Source: Methanobacterium_D sp040373355
GTDB lineage: Archaea; Methanobacteriota; Methanobacteria; Methanobacteriales; Methanobacteriaceae
Length of the DNA: 64,000 nt
Direction of reading: 5' to 3'
Assembly (NCBI RefSeq): GCF_047495555.1
Contig: NZ_CP166866.1
Span: 1,648,001 to 1,712,000, forward strand
The stretch's first letter is position 1. Each line of letters begins with the position of its first letter. Shown here piece after piece: positions 43,596 to 51,505 of this stretch. The position numbers were made by a program, and so were the translations under genes. The notes under the pieces are model-generated. The model searched no databases. It was given only the letters and a program-made list of their open reading frames with translations, and was not told where the DNA came from.

Positions 43596-43997
43596 ATGAA
43601 TATGTGTCCGCTAGTTAAAATAGAAATAAGAAAAGGAAAATCTGATGAATACAAGAAAGCGCTATTAGATGGAGTTCATGATGCTCTGGTAGAAGCAATC
43701 AGAATACCCGACTATGATAGATTTCAGAGACTTTATGAACTTGATGCTTTAAACTTCGAAGCTCCAGAAACTAAAACTGACAATGTAACAATAATTGAAA
43801 TCACTATGTTTCAGGGAAGATCTATTGAAGCTAAAAAAGCACTCTATTCTACTATTGTTAATAATTTAGCTAAGAATCCTGGAATTAATGGAAATGACAT
43901 AACAATTGTCCTTATTGAACCTCCTTTAGAAAATTGGGGAGTGAAAGGTGGTAAACCAGCTAACGAAGTTGATCTTGGATTTGAAATTAAAGTTTAA
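43596..43997 (+). CDS. Tautomerase-like protein with displaced N-terminal proline
   Basis: This protein of about 131-133 residues matches the tautomerase superfamily: PLVKIEIRKGKS, then VHDALVEAIRIP, DRFQRL and VTIIEITMFQGRS. Members use an N-terminal proline as the general base after removal of Met1. Here the proline follows Cys (Met-Cys-Pro at the ATG 43602, or Met-Asn-Met-Cys-Pro from 43596), so it would not be N-terminal without extra processing. The enzyme may be inactive, differently processed or act otherwise. The gene is monocistronic. Confidence 0.75.
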   Translation: MNMCPLVKIEIRKGKSDEYKKALLDGVHDALVEAIRIPDYDRFQRLYELDALNFEAPETKTDNVTIIEITMFQGRSIEAKKALYSTIVNNLAKNPGINGNDITIVLIEPPLENWGVKGGKPANEVDLGFEIKV

Positions 43998-44010
43998 TAA
44001 GGCAAATTTC

Positions 44011-44464
44011 ATGTTTAGAATAGTTTTGATTGATGAATCTAACTAGGACTTAAAAGGAAGTACTGAAAAGCTTTTAAAAGAAGTTTTATGGGATCCAATT
44101 GGAATAGATGTTAAAAATAGAAAAGAGTTCTTGAAGAGAATGAAAATAACAAAGAATTATTCTTTATTGCTCTTGATGAAGATGAAAATCCTGTGGGATG
44201 CTTAGTAATAGTTCCAGTTGGAAATTCATCCCTTGAAATCAAGCATTTAGCTGTTAAAAAAGATTGTCAGATGAAAGGAATTGGGAAATTACTGATTAAA
44301 ACAGCCCTAAATAATTTTAAAACTAATAAAGTTAAGGCTATAGTTAGGAATACATCTATACCTTTTTGGGAAAAAAAGAGTTTTAATCCCTCGGTGATTG
44401 GATATATCATCCTGATTTTAATAAATATGGAATTAAATTTAGAGAATATATCTGTGAACAATGA
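44011..44464 (+). pseudogene. Broken GNAT acetyltransferase gene
   Basis: The region encodes a GNAT N-acetyltransferase in pieces. Frame 1 starts at the ATG 44011 (MFRIVLIDES) and hits a TAG at codon 12 (44044-44046), then continues to about 44127. A one-base loss shifts to a second frame (ENENNKELFF, then GCLVIVPV and the acetyl-CoA loop KGIGKLLIKTAL). A further one-base loss near 44390 shifts to a third frame encoding WIYHPDFNKYGIKFREYICEQ to a TGA at 44464. The three pieces together give the expected length, so this is a decayed gene with one nonsense and two frameshift changes. Confidence 0.8.
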
Positions 44465-44504
44465 TTTAAAATTATATTGGAAAAATATTAGGAATAATAT
44501 TGAA

Positions 44505-44897
44505 TTATGCTTTCATATCCATAACTCTATCGTTAAAATCAACATTTTTCCATTTTATGCCCAGTATATCCGCTTGTTTCAATAAAGCTTTTACTGCGTT
44601 TTCGTTTCCTTTAATTAATACCAGGTCTTCCCCAGCTTCTCTGTATTCAGCAAAAGCAACATTGTTAAAGTATATCTCTTTTTTTATTTCATTAGCTATG
44701 TTTTCAAGAAGTACCTTACCTACATTTAACCTTGGATCTCCATCTCTTAAATATTTAATTTCAGCTGAAACCTGTCTTTTAAGGTTAAACAGCCTATTTA
44801 AAAACAGTGTGTTTTCTTCACTATCTTCAAGTTCTTTACTCCTGAGCAGATTGATAAAAGTATCTAACAACTCAGGAAGACTATTTTCATTTTCCAT
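44505..44897 (-). CDS. Hypothetical helical protein
   Basis: This 130-residue protein is of unrecognised family, with a helical first 75 residues and a beta-alpha C-terminal part. It contains no cysteine, signal or membrane segment. It has a clean start with GAGGCGG 6 nt upstream and is convergent with the GNAT pseudogene. Function unknown. Confidence 0.6.
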   Translation of the reverse strand: MENENSLPELLDTFINLLRSKELEDSEENTLFLNRLFNLKRQVSAEIKYLRDGDPRLNVGKVLLENIANEIKKEIYFNNVAFAEYREAGEDLVLIKGNENAVKALLKQADILGIKWKNVDFNDRVMDMKA

Positions 44898-45326
44898 TAT
44901 ACCGCCTCATATAAATTAAGGTTTTCTCTAAAGTTTTTAAACTTTTGATTAAAAACCATCTACAAACTGTTATACAATTGATACACACATTATTTAAACA
45001 TTACATTTTTAATTAAAAATAATGTATTTAATTCGTTTAATTTTAAATTAAATTACTATTAATGGCATTATACTATAATATGCCTTTATTTAATGAATTT
45101 TAACATAAAAAGGTAATTTATTATATGCTAAACAAAAAAACAGCATCTTTATACCTAATAATAGGTTAAGTTTTCAAATTCAAAGTATATGGGAAAAATA
45201 AAAAAATTAGACCATCTTAATATATTAAAAGTTTAATTTTTATTTTTAATTTATTAGATGGCATTTTTACCTTTATTAAAAACTTAGCCGCGACGCACAA
45301 TTTTTTTATAAAGGTAAATTTTATGT
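44898..45326. other. AT-rich intergenic region with inverted repeats
   Basis: This 430-bp gap between leftward genes is nearly all A/T except a GC-rich patch at 45286-45298. It contains a short stem (CCATCT near 45212 with AGATGG near 45256) and the 11-bp inverted repeat at 45266-45318 listed separately. I see no open frame or known RNA. Confidence 0.4.
45266..45318. repeat. 11-bp inverted repeat enclosing a GC-rich patch
   Basis: TTTACCTTTAT (45266-45276) and ATAAAGGTAAA (45308-45318) are perfect reverse complements. The 31-base loop contains GCCGCGACGCAC, a striking GC-rich island in otherwise AT-rich DNA. It begins eight bases after the acetate transporter stop, so it may be a 3' hairpin, a terminator or a small RNA. 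Confidence 0.45.
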
Positions 45327-45932
45327 TTAGATTGGCAGAACTTTTCTATCATACACCTCATTTAATATTTCAGCTAATCCAAGGTACATTGCACTTGCTC
45401 CAGTAAATATGCCTTCATATCCTGCAATTGTAGTTATTAAATCACTTCCAGTTAGTTCTCCAGCAGTTAGAATGAAGAACAATATTGCAAGGCTGATAAA
45501 TACTACTTGCAGCATTCTATGGCCTTTAAGTGTACCAAAGAACATTACTAATGTGAATAGGCCCCATATGAAAAAGTATGCAGCAAGGGAAGCAGGATCA
45601 GCAGCTTGAAGTGCAGTTCCAGAAGTTTTGAAGAATGTTACTTGAGGAATTATTAGCAGAATTACTAGTGACCACCAGAAAAGTCCATATGAACCAAATG
45701 CAACTGTTCCAAATGTATTTCCTTTTTTATATTCCATTAATGATGCCATTATTTGAGCAATTCCCCCATATGCAAATCCCATTGCCAATATCATACTGCT
45801 TAAAGGATAAAATCCGGCATTGTGGAAATTTAAAAGAATAGTAGTCAGTCCAAATCCTAAAAGACCTAAAGGCGCTGGATTTGCCGTTACATCTTTTAAA
45901 ACTACTGATCTACCTTCTCTTTCTTCTGCCAT
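45327..45932 (-). CDS. Acetate uptake transporter (GPR1/FUN34/SatP family)
   Basis: This 201-residue membrane protein has six helices and the family signature NPAPLGLLGFG near residues 17-27. SatP-type proteins import acetate or succinate with protons. The gene follows the acetyl-CoA synthetase gene by 33 nt in the same direction, so it probably supplies its acetate. This pair would let the cell assimilate external acetate into acetyl-CoA for biosynthesis. Ribosome-binding site GAGGT. Confidence 0.93.
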   Translation of the reverse strand: MAEEREGRSVVLKDVTANPAPLGLLGFGLTTILLNFHNAGFYPLSSMILAMGFAYGGIAQIMASLMEYKKGNTFGTVAFGSYGLFWWSLVILLIIPQVTFFKTSGTALQAADPASLAAYFFIWGLFTLVMFFGTLKGHRMLQVVFISLAILFFILTAGELTGSDLITTIAGYEGIFTGASAMYLGLAEILNEVYDRKVLPI

Positions 45933-45965
45933 TTTAATACCTCATTTTTATCTTAACTCAACTAT

Positions 45966-47870
45966 TCATTCTTCAAGAGTTGATGTATCACCCACATCTT
46001 CTCCCCTGTCCTGAGCCCTTAATATTCTCCTCATAATTTTTCCACTTCTTGTTTTTGGAAGTGAATCAACCTGAGTAATTTGTCCAAGAACTGCAACAGG
46101 CCCTAATTCATATCTCACATGTTTTTGAAGCTCCTCAATTAGCTGAGTTTTTAGCTGATAGCCCTCTCTTAATATAACAAATGCTTTAATAACTTCTCCT
46201 TTAATTGGATCAGATTTACCAATTACTGCTGCCTCTGCAACTGCAGGATGACTTACAAATGCGGATTCAACTTCGGAAGTACCTATTCTATGTCCTGCTA
46301 TTTTTAAAACGTCATCTGATCTTCCCTGAATCCAGAAATACCCATCTTCGTCTTTCCTTGCTATATCTCCAGCAGCATATACACAACCGGGTATTTCTTT
46401 CCAGTAATTGTTGACAAATCTTTCTTCATCCTTATACAATGTTCTAAACATTGCAGGCCATGGTTTTTTAATTACTAAAAGTCCTCCTTTTCCAAGTGGA
46501 ACGGGATTTCCTTTATCATCCACCACATCCGCATCTATACCGGGTAAAGGTTTTGTTGCTGTACCCGGTTTGAGTGGAGCAGCCGGTAATGGTGCAATCA
46601 TATGCATTCCTGTTTCTGTTTGCCACCATGTGTCCATAATCGGGCACTGTTCTTTACCTACATTTTCGTAAAGCCACATCCACGCTTCAGGATTTATAGG
46701 TTCACCTACAGTTCCGAGTATCTTAAGAGATGAAAGGTTGTAAATATGAGGGTATTTATTTCCAAATCTCATAAGATGTCTTACAGCTGTTGGAGCAGTA
46801 TATAATTTGGTAACACCGTATTTTTCAACTACTTTCCACCATATTCCAGGATCTGGATAATCTGGAGCTCCCTCATATATGAGAGTGGTTGAACCTAATA
46901 AAAGTGGTCCATAAAGTAAATAGCTATGGCCTGTAATCCAACCTATATCTCCTGTACACCACCACAGATCTCCATTATGGATATCAAAGACGGTTTGAAG
47001 TGTCGTAGCTACTCCAACCATGTATCCTGCTGTAGTATGTAAGACTCCTTTTGGTTTTCCTGTACTTCCTGAAGTATAAAGGATAAAGAGAGGATCTTCT
47101 GAATCCATTTCTTCACATTCACATTCCCCAGGTTCACCTTCTAAGAGTGTTTCATAAAAGATTTCTCTTCCACTTAAATCAGAAATCTCTATTGGAATTC
47201 CTGTGTGTTTAACTACAATTACTGTCTCAACAGTTGGACATTGTAGCATAGCTTCATCAGAAACTTTCTTTAAATCAATTACTTTACCTCTTCTAAATGT
47301 ACCATCTGCAGTTATCAAAATTTTAGCTTCTGCATCGTTTATTCGTTCTACAAAAGCACCTACACTTAATCCAGAATATACCACTGAATGTATAGCTCCA
47401 ATTTTAGTACATGCTAATAATGCTACTACTAATTCAGGACACATAGGAAGGTAAGTAGATACTGTGTCTCCTTTTTTAACACCCAAATTTTTGAGTGCAT
47501 TTGCAAACTTATTAACTTCCCTGTATAGTTCGTAGTAGGTCATTTTTTTTTCATGACCTCTCTCATTAACATACAAAATTGCAACCTGGTTTCTTTTACT
47601 GTTTTCAATCCATCTATCAACTGCATTATAAGCTAGGTTGATTTTTCCGTTTACAAACCATTTAAAAAATGGTTTTTTGCTTTCATCAAGAACTTTATCC
47701 CATTTTTTAAACCATGTAAACTGTTCTGCTTTTTCAGCCCAGTATTCCTCAATATTTTTACCTTTTTCTATTTCTTCTTCCCAATTTTTTATATGGGCTC
47801 TTTCAACTATTTCTTTACTTGGTTTAAAAACTCTTTTTTCATTAAGTAAGACATCTGTATCTTTTGTCAT
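45966..47870 (-). CDS. acs: Acetate-CoA ligase (AMP-forming)
   Basis: This 634-residue acetyl-CoA synthetase converts acetate, ATP and CoA to acetyl-CoA, AMP and pyrophosphate. Visible motifs are YTSGSTGKPKGVLHT (P-loop-like), WWQTETG, and the C-terminal PKTRSGKIMRR whose lysine K611 is the catalytic and acetylation-regulated residue. Full length. It heads an operon with the acetate transporter. Copies of TGATTAAT lie in its promoter region and may bind a regulator. Confidence 0.94.
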   Translation of the reverse strand: MTKDTDVLLNEKRVFKPSKEIVERAHIKNWEEEIEKGKNIEEYWAEKAEQFTWFKKWDKVLDESKKPFFKWFVNGKINLAYNAVDRWIENSKRNQVAILYVNERGHEKKMTYYELYREVNKFANALKNLGVKKGDTVSTYLPMCPELVVALLACTKIGAIHSVVYSGLSVGAFVERINDAEAKILITADGTFRRGKVIDLKKVSDEAMLQCPTVETVIVVKHTGIPIEISDLSGREIFYETLLEGEPGECECEEMDSEDPLFILYTSGSTGKPKGVLHTTAGYMVGVATTLQTVFDIHNGDLWWCTGDIGWITGHSYLLYGPLLLGSTTLIYEGAPDYPDPGIWWKVVEKYGVTKLYTAPTAVRHLMRFGNKYPHIYNLSSLKILGTVGEPINPEAWMWLYENVGKEQCPIMDTWWQTETGMHMIAPLPAAPLKPGTATKPLPGIDADVVDDKGNPVPLGKGGLLVIKKPWPAMFRTLYKDEERFVNNYWKEIPGCVYAAGDIARKDEDGYFWIQGRSDDVLKIAGHRIGTSEVESAFVSHPAVAEAAVIGKSDPIKGEVIKAFVILREGYQLKTQLIEELQKHVRYELGPVAVLGQITQVDSLPKTRSGKIMRRILRAQDRGEDVGDTSTLEE

Positions 47871-47909
47871 GTCTTTTTCCCACCATTTTTATCGTTTTAT
47901 CAACTACGG

Positions 47910-47976
47910 TGATTAATAAGTTTATTTTATTATTTATATTTTCCTATTATTAATCATTATAAATATTGATTAATCA
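47910..47976 (-). promoter_or_regulatory. TGATTAAT repeats at the acs promoter
   Basis: TGATTAAT occurs at 47910-47917 and 47967-47974, with an inverted copy ATTAATCA at 47949-47956; the second forms the perfect palindrome TGATTAATCA (47967-47976). A TATA-like run lies at about 47925-47945, so the sites flank the promoter. In such AT-rich DNA chance copies are possible. Confidence 0.35.
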
Positions 47977-48059
47977 TGATGAATTAACTAAAAGTAAAAG
48001 ATGAAATAATGTGTTTATAGATTAAAAAGAATATAAATAAAGCTTAAAATAATTAAAAA

Positions 48060-48572
48060 TCACTTTTTACCCAATACTTTATTCATTGAAGTTTTTAGTG
48101 GATTTAATAATGGTTTTATAGCTTCTTTTGAGCTTACTCTATCCTCAGTTTCTTCGTCAGAATCATCAACAATACCCTGTTGATTCATTATAAAATCATT
48201 AAGCCAATCAGATAATTCATAATTAAGTAAATCTTCAAAAAATACCCAAGCATAACCTTCATGTTCATTACTTAAATTAAGTTCCCCTTCCATTACTTTA
48301 CCAGACATTATAATGTGAACAGCTCTTATTAAAGGTAAATGTTGTTCACTAACTCCAACAACGTGATCTAAGGTGATTTTTAAATTAGTTTCTTCATAAA
48401 CTTCTCTTATAAGCGCATGATCAAATGATTCACCCTGATCAACTTTTCCGCCAGGAAGTTCCCATTTTCCAGCATTAGTTTTAGAATCAGTATTTCTCTT
48501 TATAATAAGGATTTTTCTTTCTTCATTAATTAAAAGAACCTTAACTGCTAAACCAAAAACATATTCTATCAT
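48060..48572 (-). CDS. NUDIX hydrolase
   Basis: This 170-residue protein has the Nudix box at 42-64 with the pattern GxxxxxGE...REVYEET. Strand WELPGGKVD precedes it. It hydrolyses a nucleoside diphosphate linked to another moiety, such as an oxidised nucleotide or ADP-ribose. The C-terminal 30 residues add an acidic and then basic tail not typical of the core. It stands alone; the substrate cannot be read. Confidence 0.9.
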   Translation of the reverse strand: MIEYVFGLAVKVLLINEERKILIIKRNTDSKTNAGKWELPGGKVDQGESFDHALIREVYEETNLKITLDHVVGVSEQHLPLIRAVHIIMSGKVMEGELNLSNEHEGYAWVFFEDLLNYELSDWLNDFIMNQQGIVDDSDEETEDRVSSKEAIKPLLNPLKTSMNKVLGKK

Positions 48573-48720
48573 TTAAACGTGTCCTAATATTATGTTTTTG
48601 TATATTAATTTACACTGACATATATCTATGCTTTTAAAAATAATCTTGAAAATTTGAAAATAGTTTGGATATTTGAATTTAAACTAAATTAAAATAAAAA
48701 AATAGAATGATGTAATAAAC

Positions 48721-50352
48721 TTACATCATTGGAGGCATACCGCCAGGCATACCACCCATACCTTCCATATCTCCTGCACCGCCACCTATACCCTTGGTTG
48801 CGATCATGTCGTCGATACGGAGGATCATTTCTGTAGCTTCTGCAGCGGATTGAATAGCCTGCTTTTTAACTCTCATTGGTTCAACAACACCAGCCTGGTA
48901 CATGTCTACGACATCTCCCTGGAAAACGTCTAATCCCATGTAGAATGATTTTTCGTGTGCTGCTCTTAAGTCAACAAGAGCATCAATGCTGTCAAGTCCA
49001 GCGTTTTCAGCAAGTGTTCTTGGAACAACTTCAAGAGCTTGTGCGAAAGCAGCTATAGCTAATTGTTCTCTTCCGCTTATTGTATCAGCGTATTCTTTTA
49101 GTCCTTTGGATATTGCTATTTCTGGAGCTCCTCCACCAGCAACAACCTTCTTGTCTTCTACTGTTGAAGCAACTACACCAATAGCGTCGTCAACTGCTCT
49201 TTCAATTTCTTCTGCAACGTGTTTTGTGCTGCCTCTTAAAATGAGTGAAACTGCTTTAGGATCTTTAGAATCTTCTATGAATGTTAAAACTTCATCGAAT
49301 ATTTTCTTCTCGTATACAAGACCTGCTTCTCCTAAATCTTCAGGTTTGAGGTCATCGATGTTGGTTACAGTCTGTGCACCGGTTGCTTTTTCAATTCTGT
49401 TTATGTCGGATTTTTTAACCCTTTTAATAGCATAAATACCGTTTCTTGTTAGATAGTGCTGTGCAAGGTCGTCAATACCTTTTTGACAGAATAAAACATT
49501 AGCTCCAGAGTCAACAATTTTGTCAACCATTTCTTTGAGCATCTGTTCTTCGTTTTCGATAAATGCCTGCATTTGAGCAGGGTCAGTTAAACTGATTTTA
49601 GCATCGGTTTCGAGGTCTTTAATTTCGATTGGATACTTAATAAGAGCAACTTTTGCATTTTCAATCTGTTTAGGCATTCCAGGGTCTAATCGACCTTTGT
49701 CTACAACAACACCGTTTACTATTTGGGATTCGTTAACAGATTCTCCAGAGATTCTCTGGATGTTTATGTTATCTTTGTCAACTTCTCCGTCTTCTTCGAC
49801 CTGTATAACGGCGTCAACAACAAGTTCTGCTAATGGTTCTCTTGCTTTTTCAGAACCTTTACCTGTCATTGCAGTCATTGCAACTTTTAAGAGAGTATCC
49901 CTATCATCAGCATCAAATGAGATTAAATTAAGGATTTCCTGAGCTTTTGCAGCTGCCTGCCTGTAACCCATAGCTACAATACTTGGGTGAATATCCATAT
50001 CAAGTAACTCTTCAGCTTTTTTGAGTAATTCACCAGCAATAATTACTGCCGTAGTTGTTCCATCTCCTACTTCGTCTTCTTGAGTTTTTGCAATTTCAAC
50101 GAGCATTTTTGCTGCTGGGTGTTCGATGTCCATTTCTTTTAGTATTGTTACACCGTCGTTTGTTACTACGATATCTCCTAAACCGTCTACGAGCATTTTG
50201 TCCATTCCTTTTGGACCTAATGTTGTTCTTACGGTTTCGGCAAGGACTTTTCCTGCCATCATATTCATTCTCTGAGCATCTCTTCCTAGTAATCTATCAG
50301 TACCTTCTGGAAAAATTAATATTGGTTGGTTTCCACCACCTAATTGTGCCAC
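48721..50352 (-). CDS. Thermosome subunit (group II chaperonin)
   Basis: This 543-residue chaperonin folds proteins in an ATP-driven double ring. The ATPase signature GDGTTTAVIIAGELL lies near 97-111, and the C-terminal tail has GGM-type repeats (GGMPGGMPPMM). The start is GTG at 50352, placed by AGGTGAT three bases upstream; the overlapping ATG frame ends after four codons. A hairpin and an inverted repeat flank its TATA box (see the regulatory entries). No partner subunit is adjacent. Confidence 0.97.
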   Translation of the reverse strand: MAQLGGGNQPILIFPEGTDRLLGRDAQRMNMMAGKVLAETVRTTLGPKGMDKMLVDGLGDIVVTNDGVTILKEMDIEHPAAKMLVEIAKTQEDEVGDGTTTAVIIAGELLKKAEELLDMDIHPSIVAMGYRQAAAKAQEILNLISFDADDRDTLLKVAMTAMTGKGSEKAREPLAELVVDAVIQVEEDGEVDKDNINIQRISGESVNESQIVNGVVVDKGRLDPGMPKQIENAKVALIKYPIEIKDLETDAKISLTDPAQMQAFIENEEQMLKEMVDKIVDSGANVLFCQKGIDDLAQHYLTRNGIYAIKRVKKSDINRIEKATGAQTVTNIDDLKPEDLGEAGLVYEKKIFDEVLTFIEDSKDPKAVSLILRGSTKHVAEEIERAVDDAIGVVASTVEDKKVVAGGGAPEIAISKGLKEYADTISGREQLAIAAFAQALEVVPRTLAENAGLDSIDALVDLRAAHEKSFYMGLDVFQGDVVDMYQAGVVEPMRVKKQAIQSAAEATEMILRIDDMIATKGIGGGAGDMEGMGGMPGGMPPMM

Positions 50353-50377
50353 ATTATCACCTCTATTTTTATTTTTG

Positions 50378-50404
50378 GGTTCCGAAACTTTCAGTTTCTT
50401 AACC
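50378..50404 (-). promoter_or_regulatory. Hairpin in the thermosome leader
   Basis: GAAACT (50384-50389) and AGTTTC (50393-50398) form a hairpin with a three-base loop, extended by GGTT/AACC across a two-base mismatch. It lies at the probable start region of the thermosome transcript, about 25 bp after its TATA box. It could be an operator or a leader RNA hairpin. Confidence 0.45.
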
Positions 50405-50450
50405 TCTATTCTTTTATAATCTTTTGTAATTTATCAGTGGGTTAGAGGTT
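50401..50450 (-). promoter_or_regulatory. Inverted repeat flanking thermosome TATA box
   Basis: AACCTCTA (50401-50408) and TAGAGGTT (50443-50450) are a perfect 8-bp inverted repeat that encloses the TATA-like run at 50411-50421. A dimeric heat-stress regulator could bind across it, but no such protein is identified here. Confidence 0.4.
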
Positions 50451-50578
50451 CTATAAATAATTTTCGTATTTGGTGTTTAAAAATAAGTTTTTATTACTAA
50501 TCTAAACAATAATATCTATCTAATATTTTAGTTTTAGGGAATAAATTGTAAAATAAGAAAAGTTTTAACAATTATAAA

Positions 50579-50956
50579 TCATTCTTCTTTTTCGATCATG
50601 TATTCAAACTCAAAGATAGATTCTCCACTTATTTCATCATCAAGAAGATGCTCCATTTCATGAGAAACTCCATAAGCACTGGAACCAGTAAATTCAAAAG
50701 GTCCATGAACTTTTTTAAGTATAATTTTTTTAGTCATAGGATTTAGGGAAGCTTTTAAGGCATATTCTGCGTTTATCGTTACTATATACGGTCTTTTTAC
50801 AATTTCCCTCTCTTTTTTATTCCCACATTTTTCAAGTCGGTGCACAACCCCTTCCTGGCTTAAAAGGACCGGATTATAGAAGAGGTACATTATTTCCATC
50901 GTATATCCCATCATTTTGCATTCGTCAAATTTAGTAAGTTTTTCTTTAATTGCCAT
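50579..50956 (-). CDS. Hypothetical protein with longer upstream frame
   Basis: This 125-residue protein from the ATG 50956 is of unrecognised family: strand-rich, acidic at the end, with two central cysteines. The frame stays open 53 codons further to an ATA at 51113-51115, ten bases after GGTGG (51126-51130), and the extra residues (such as FSIKFGGDWSLKFNSTKV) look protein-like. Between these points no ATG, GTG or TTG is in frame. The longer product of about 178 residues would need a non-standard start. Divergent from pheT. Confidence 0.65.
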   Translation of the reverse strand: MAIKEKLTKFDECKMMGYTMEIMYLFYNPVLLSQEGVVHRLEKCGNKKEREIVKRPYIVTINAEYALKASLNPMTKKIILKKVHGPFEFTGSSAYGVSHEMEHLLDDEISGESIFEFEYMIEKEE

Positions 50957-51125
50957 AACCTTAGTAGAGTTAAATTTAAGACTCCAATCTCCACCAAACT
51001 TAATTGAAAAAATAAGTGGTAAAAATATATCATGAGGTACATCAAGTTGTTCAATTACTTTCTTTTCTTTTAAACTAAATGATAACTGTTTTTTAAAATC
51101 CTCAAGCTCTTTTATTTTATCACTT

Positions 51126-51130
51126 CCACC
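51126..51130 (-). promoter_or_regulatory. Shine-Dalgarno-like site without a standard start codon
   Basis: GGTGG on the minus strand, ten bases before an in-frame ATA that begins a 53-codon open extension of the gene ending at 50579. No ATG, GTG or TTG in that frame lies between the site and the ATG at 50956. Confidence 0.4.
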
Positions 51131-51505
51131 TACAACTCTTAATTATTTAAATAATAAAACTTATAAAAAGTCATATTGATTATAATATAGATGTTTAAAA
51201 AATTTAAATTAATTGTATTTCACATTTAATGATTTTAGCTTATTGAGGTTGAAGAAAATCTAGATTTTCTAAATCTTTGGAAATCTGTCATAATCTATTG
51301 ATTTTGACGTTGAAGGAAAACCGTGGCTAAAGAAAATGAGAAACATTTTCTTTGCATCAAAAACTACGTTTTGATAGTTTTTGCAGGCTTTGATTTCCAA
51401 TGCCGGAGGAAACATAGTTTTCTTGGCCACAAATCTTTCGATTTGTAGGCTGGAACACTCCGTGTTCAATGGTACAATAATTATTATATTATTGAGGATG
51501 ACAGC
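51131..51505. other. Divergent intergenic region holding a hairpin array
   Basis: The first 110 bp are AT-rich, with a TATA-like segment around 51160-51170. The rest, from about 51250, is visibly richer in G and C and consists of a dense series of short dyads described in the next entry. The pheT ribosome-binding site GAGGATG lies at the end. A 66-codon open frame on the minus strand across the dyads has no family features and looks like chance. Confidence 0.55.
51253..51467 (+). repeat. Array of short perfect hairpins upstream of pheT
   Basis: Within 215 bp there are at least seven compact dyads. They are an 18-bp palindrome AGAAAATCTAGATTTTCT (51253-51270); GTCAtAATC/GATTtTGAC (51287-51308); AAAGAAAATG/CATTTTCTTT (51329-51353); ATCAAAA/TTTTGAT (51356-51375), which competes with CAAAAACT/AGTTTTTG (51358-51383); TTTCC/GGAAA (51394-51412); ACAAATC/GATTTGT (51429-51446); and GAACAC/GTGTTC (51453-51467). 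Short linkers often contain GCC/GGC, and GTGGC (51323) can pair with GCCAC (51426). It ends 38 bp before the pheT start and may be a structured leader RNA or a non-autonomous repeat element. Confidence 0.75.

Noticed and set aside
44500..44919. Plus-strand open frame over the hypothetical gene at 44505-44897
   Set aside because: The minus-strand frame has a proper start and site and a balanced, soluble protein composition; the plus-strand product is a serine- and phenylalanine-rich shadow.
45286..45300. GC-rich patch as a tRNA or known small RNA
   Set aside because: No tRNA arms, CCA-like acceptor or conserved loop can be built around it. Only the flanking inverted repeat is supported.
51269..51469. 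A 66-codon open frame on the minus strand in the hairpin array
   Set aside because: It has no family features and lacks a ribosome-binding site. The dyad structure itself explains the open frame better than coding does.
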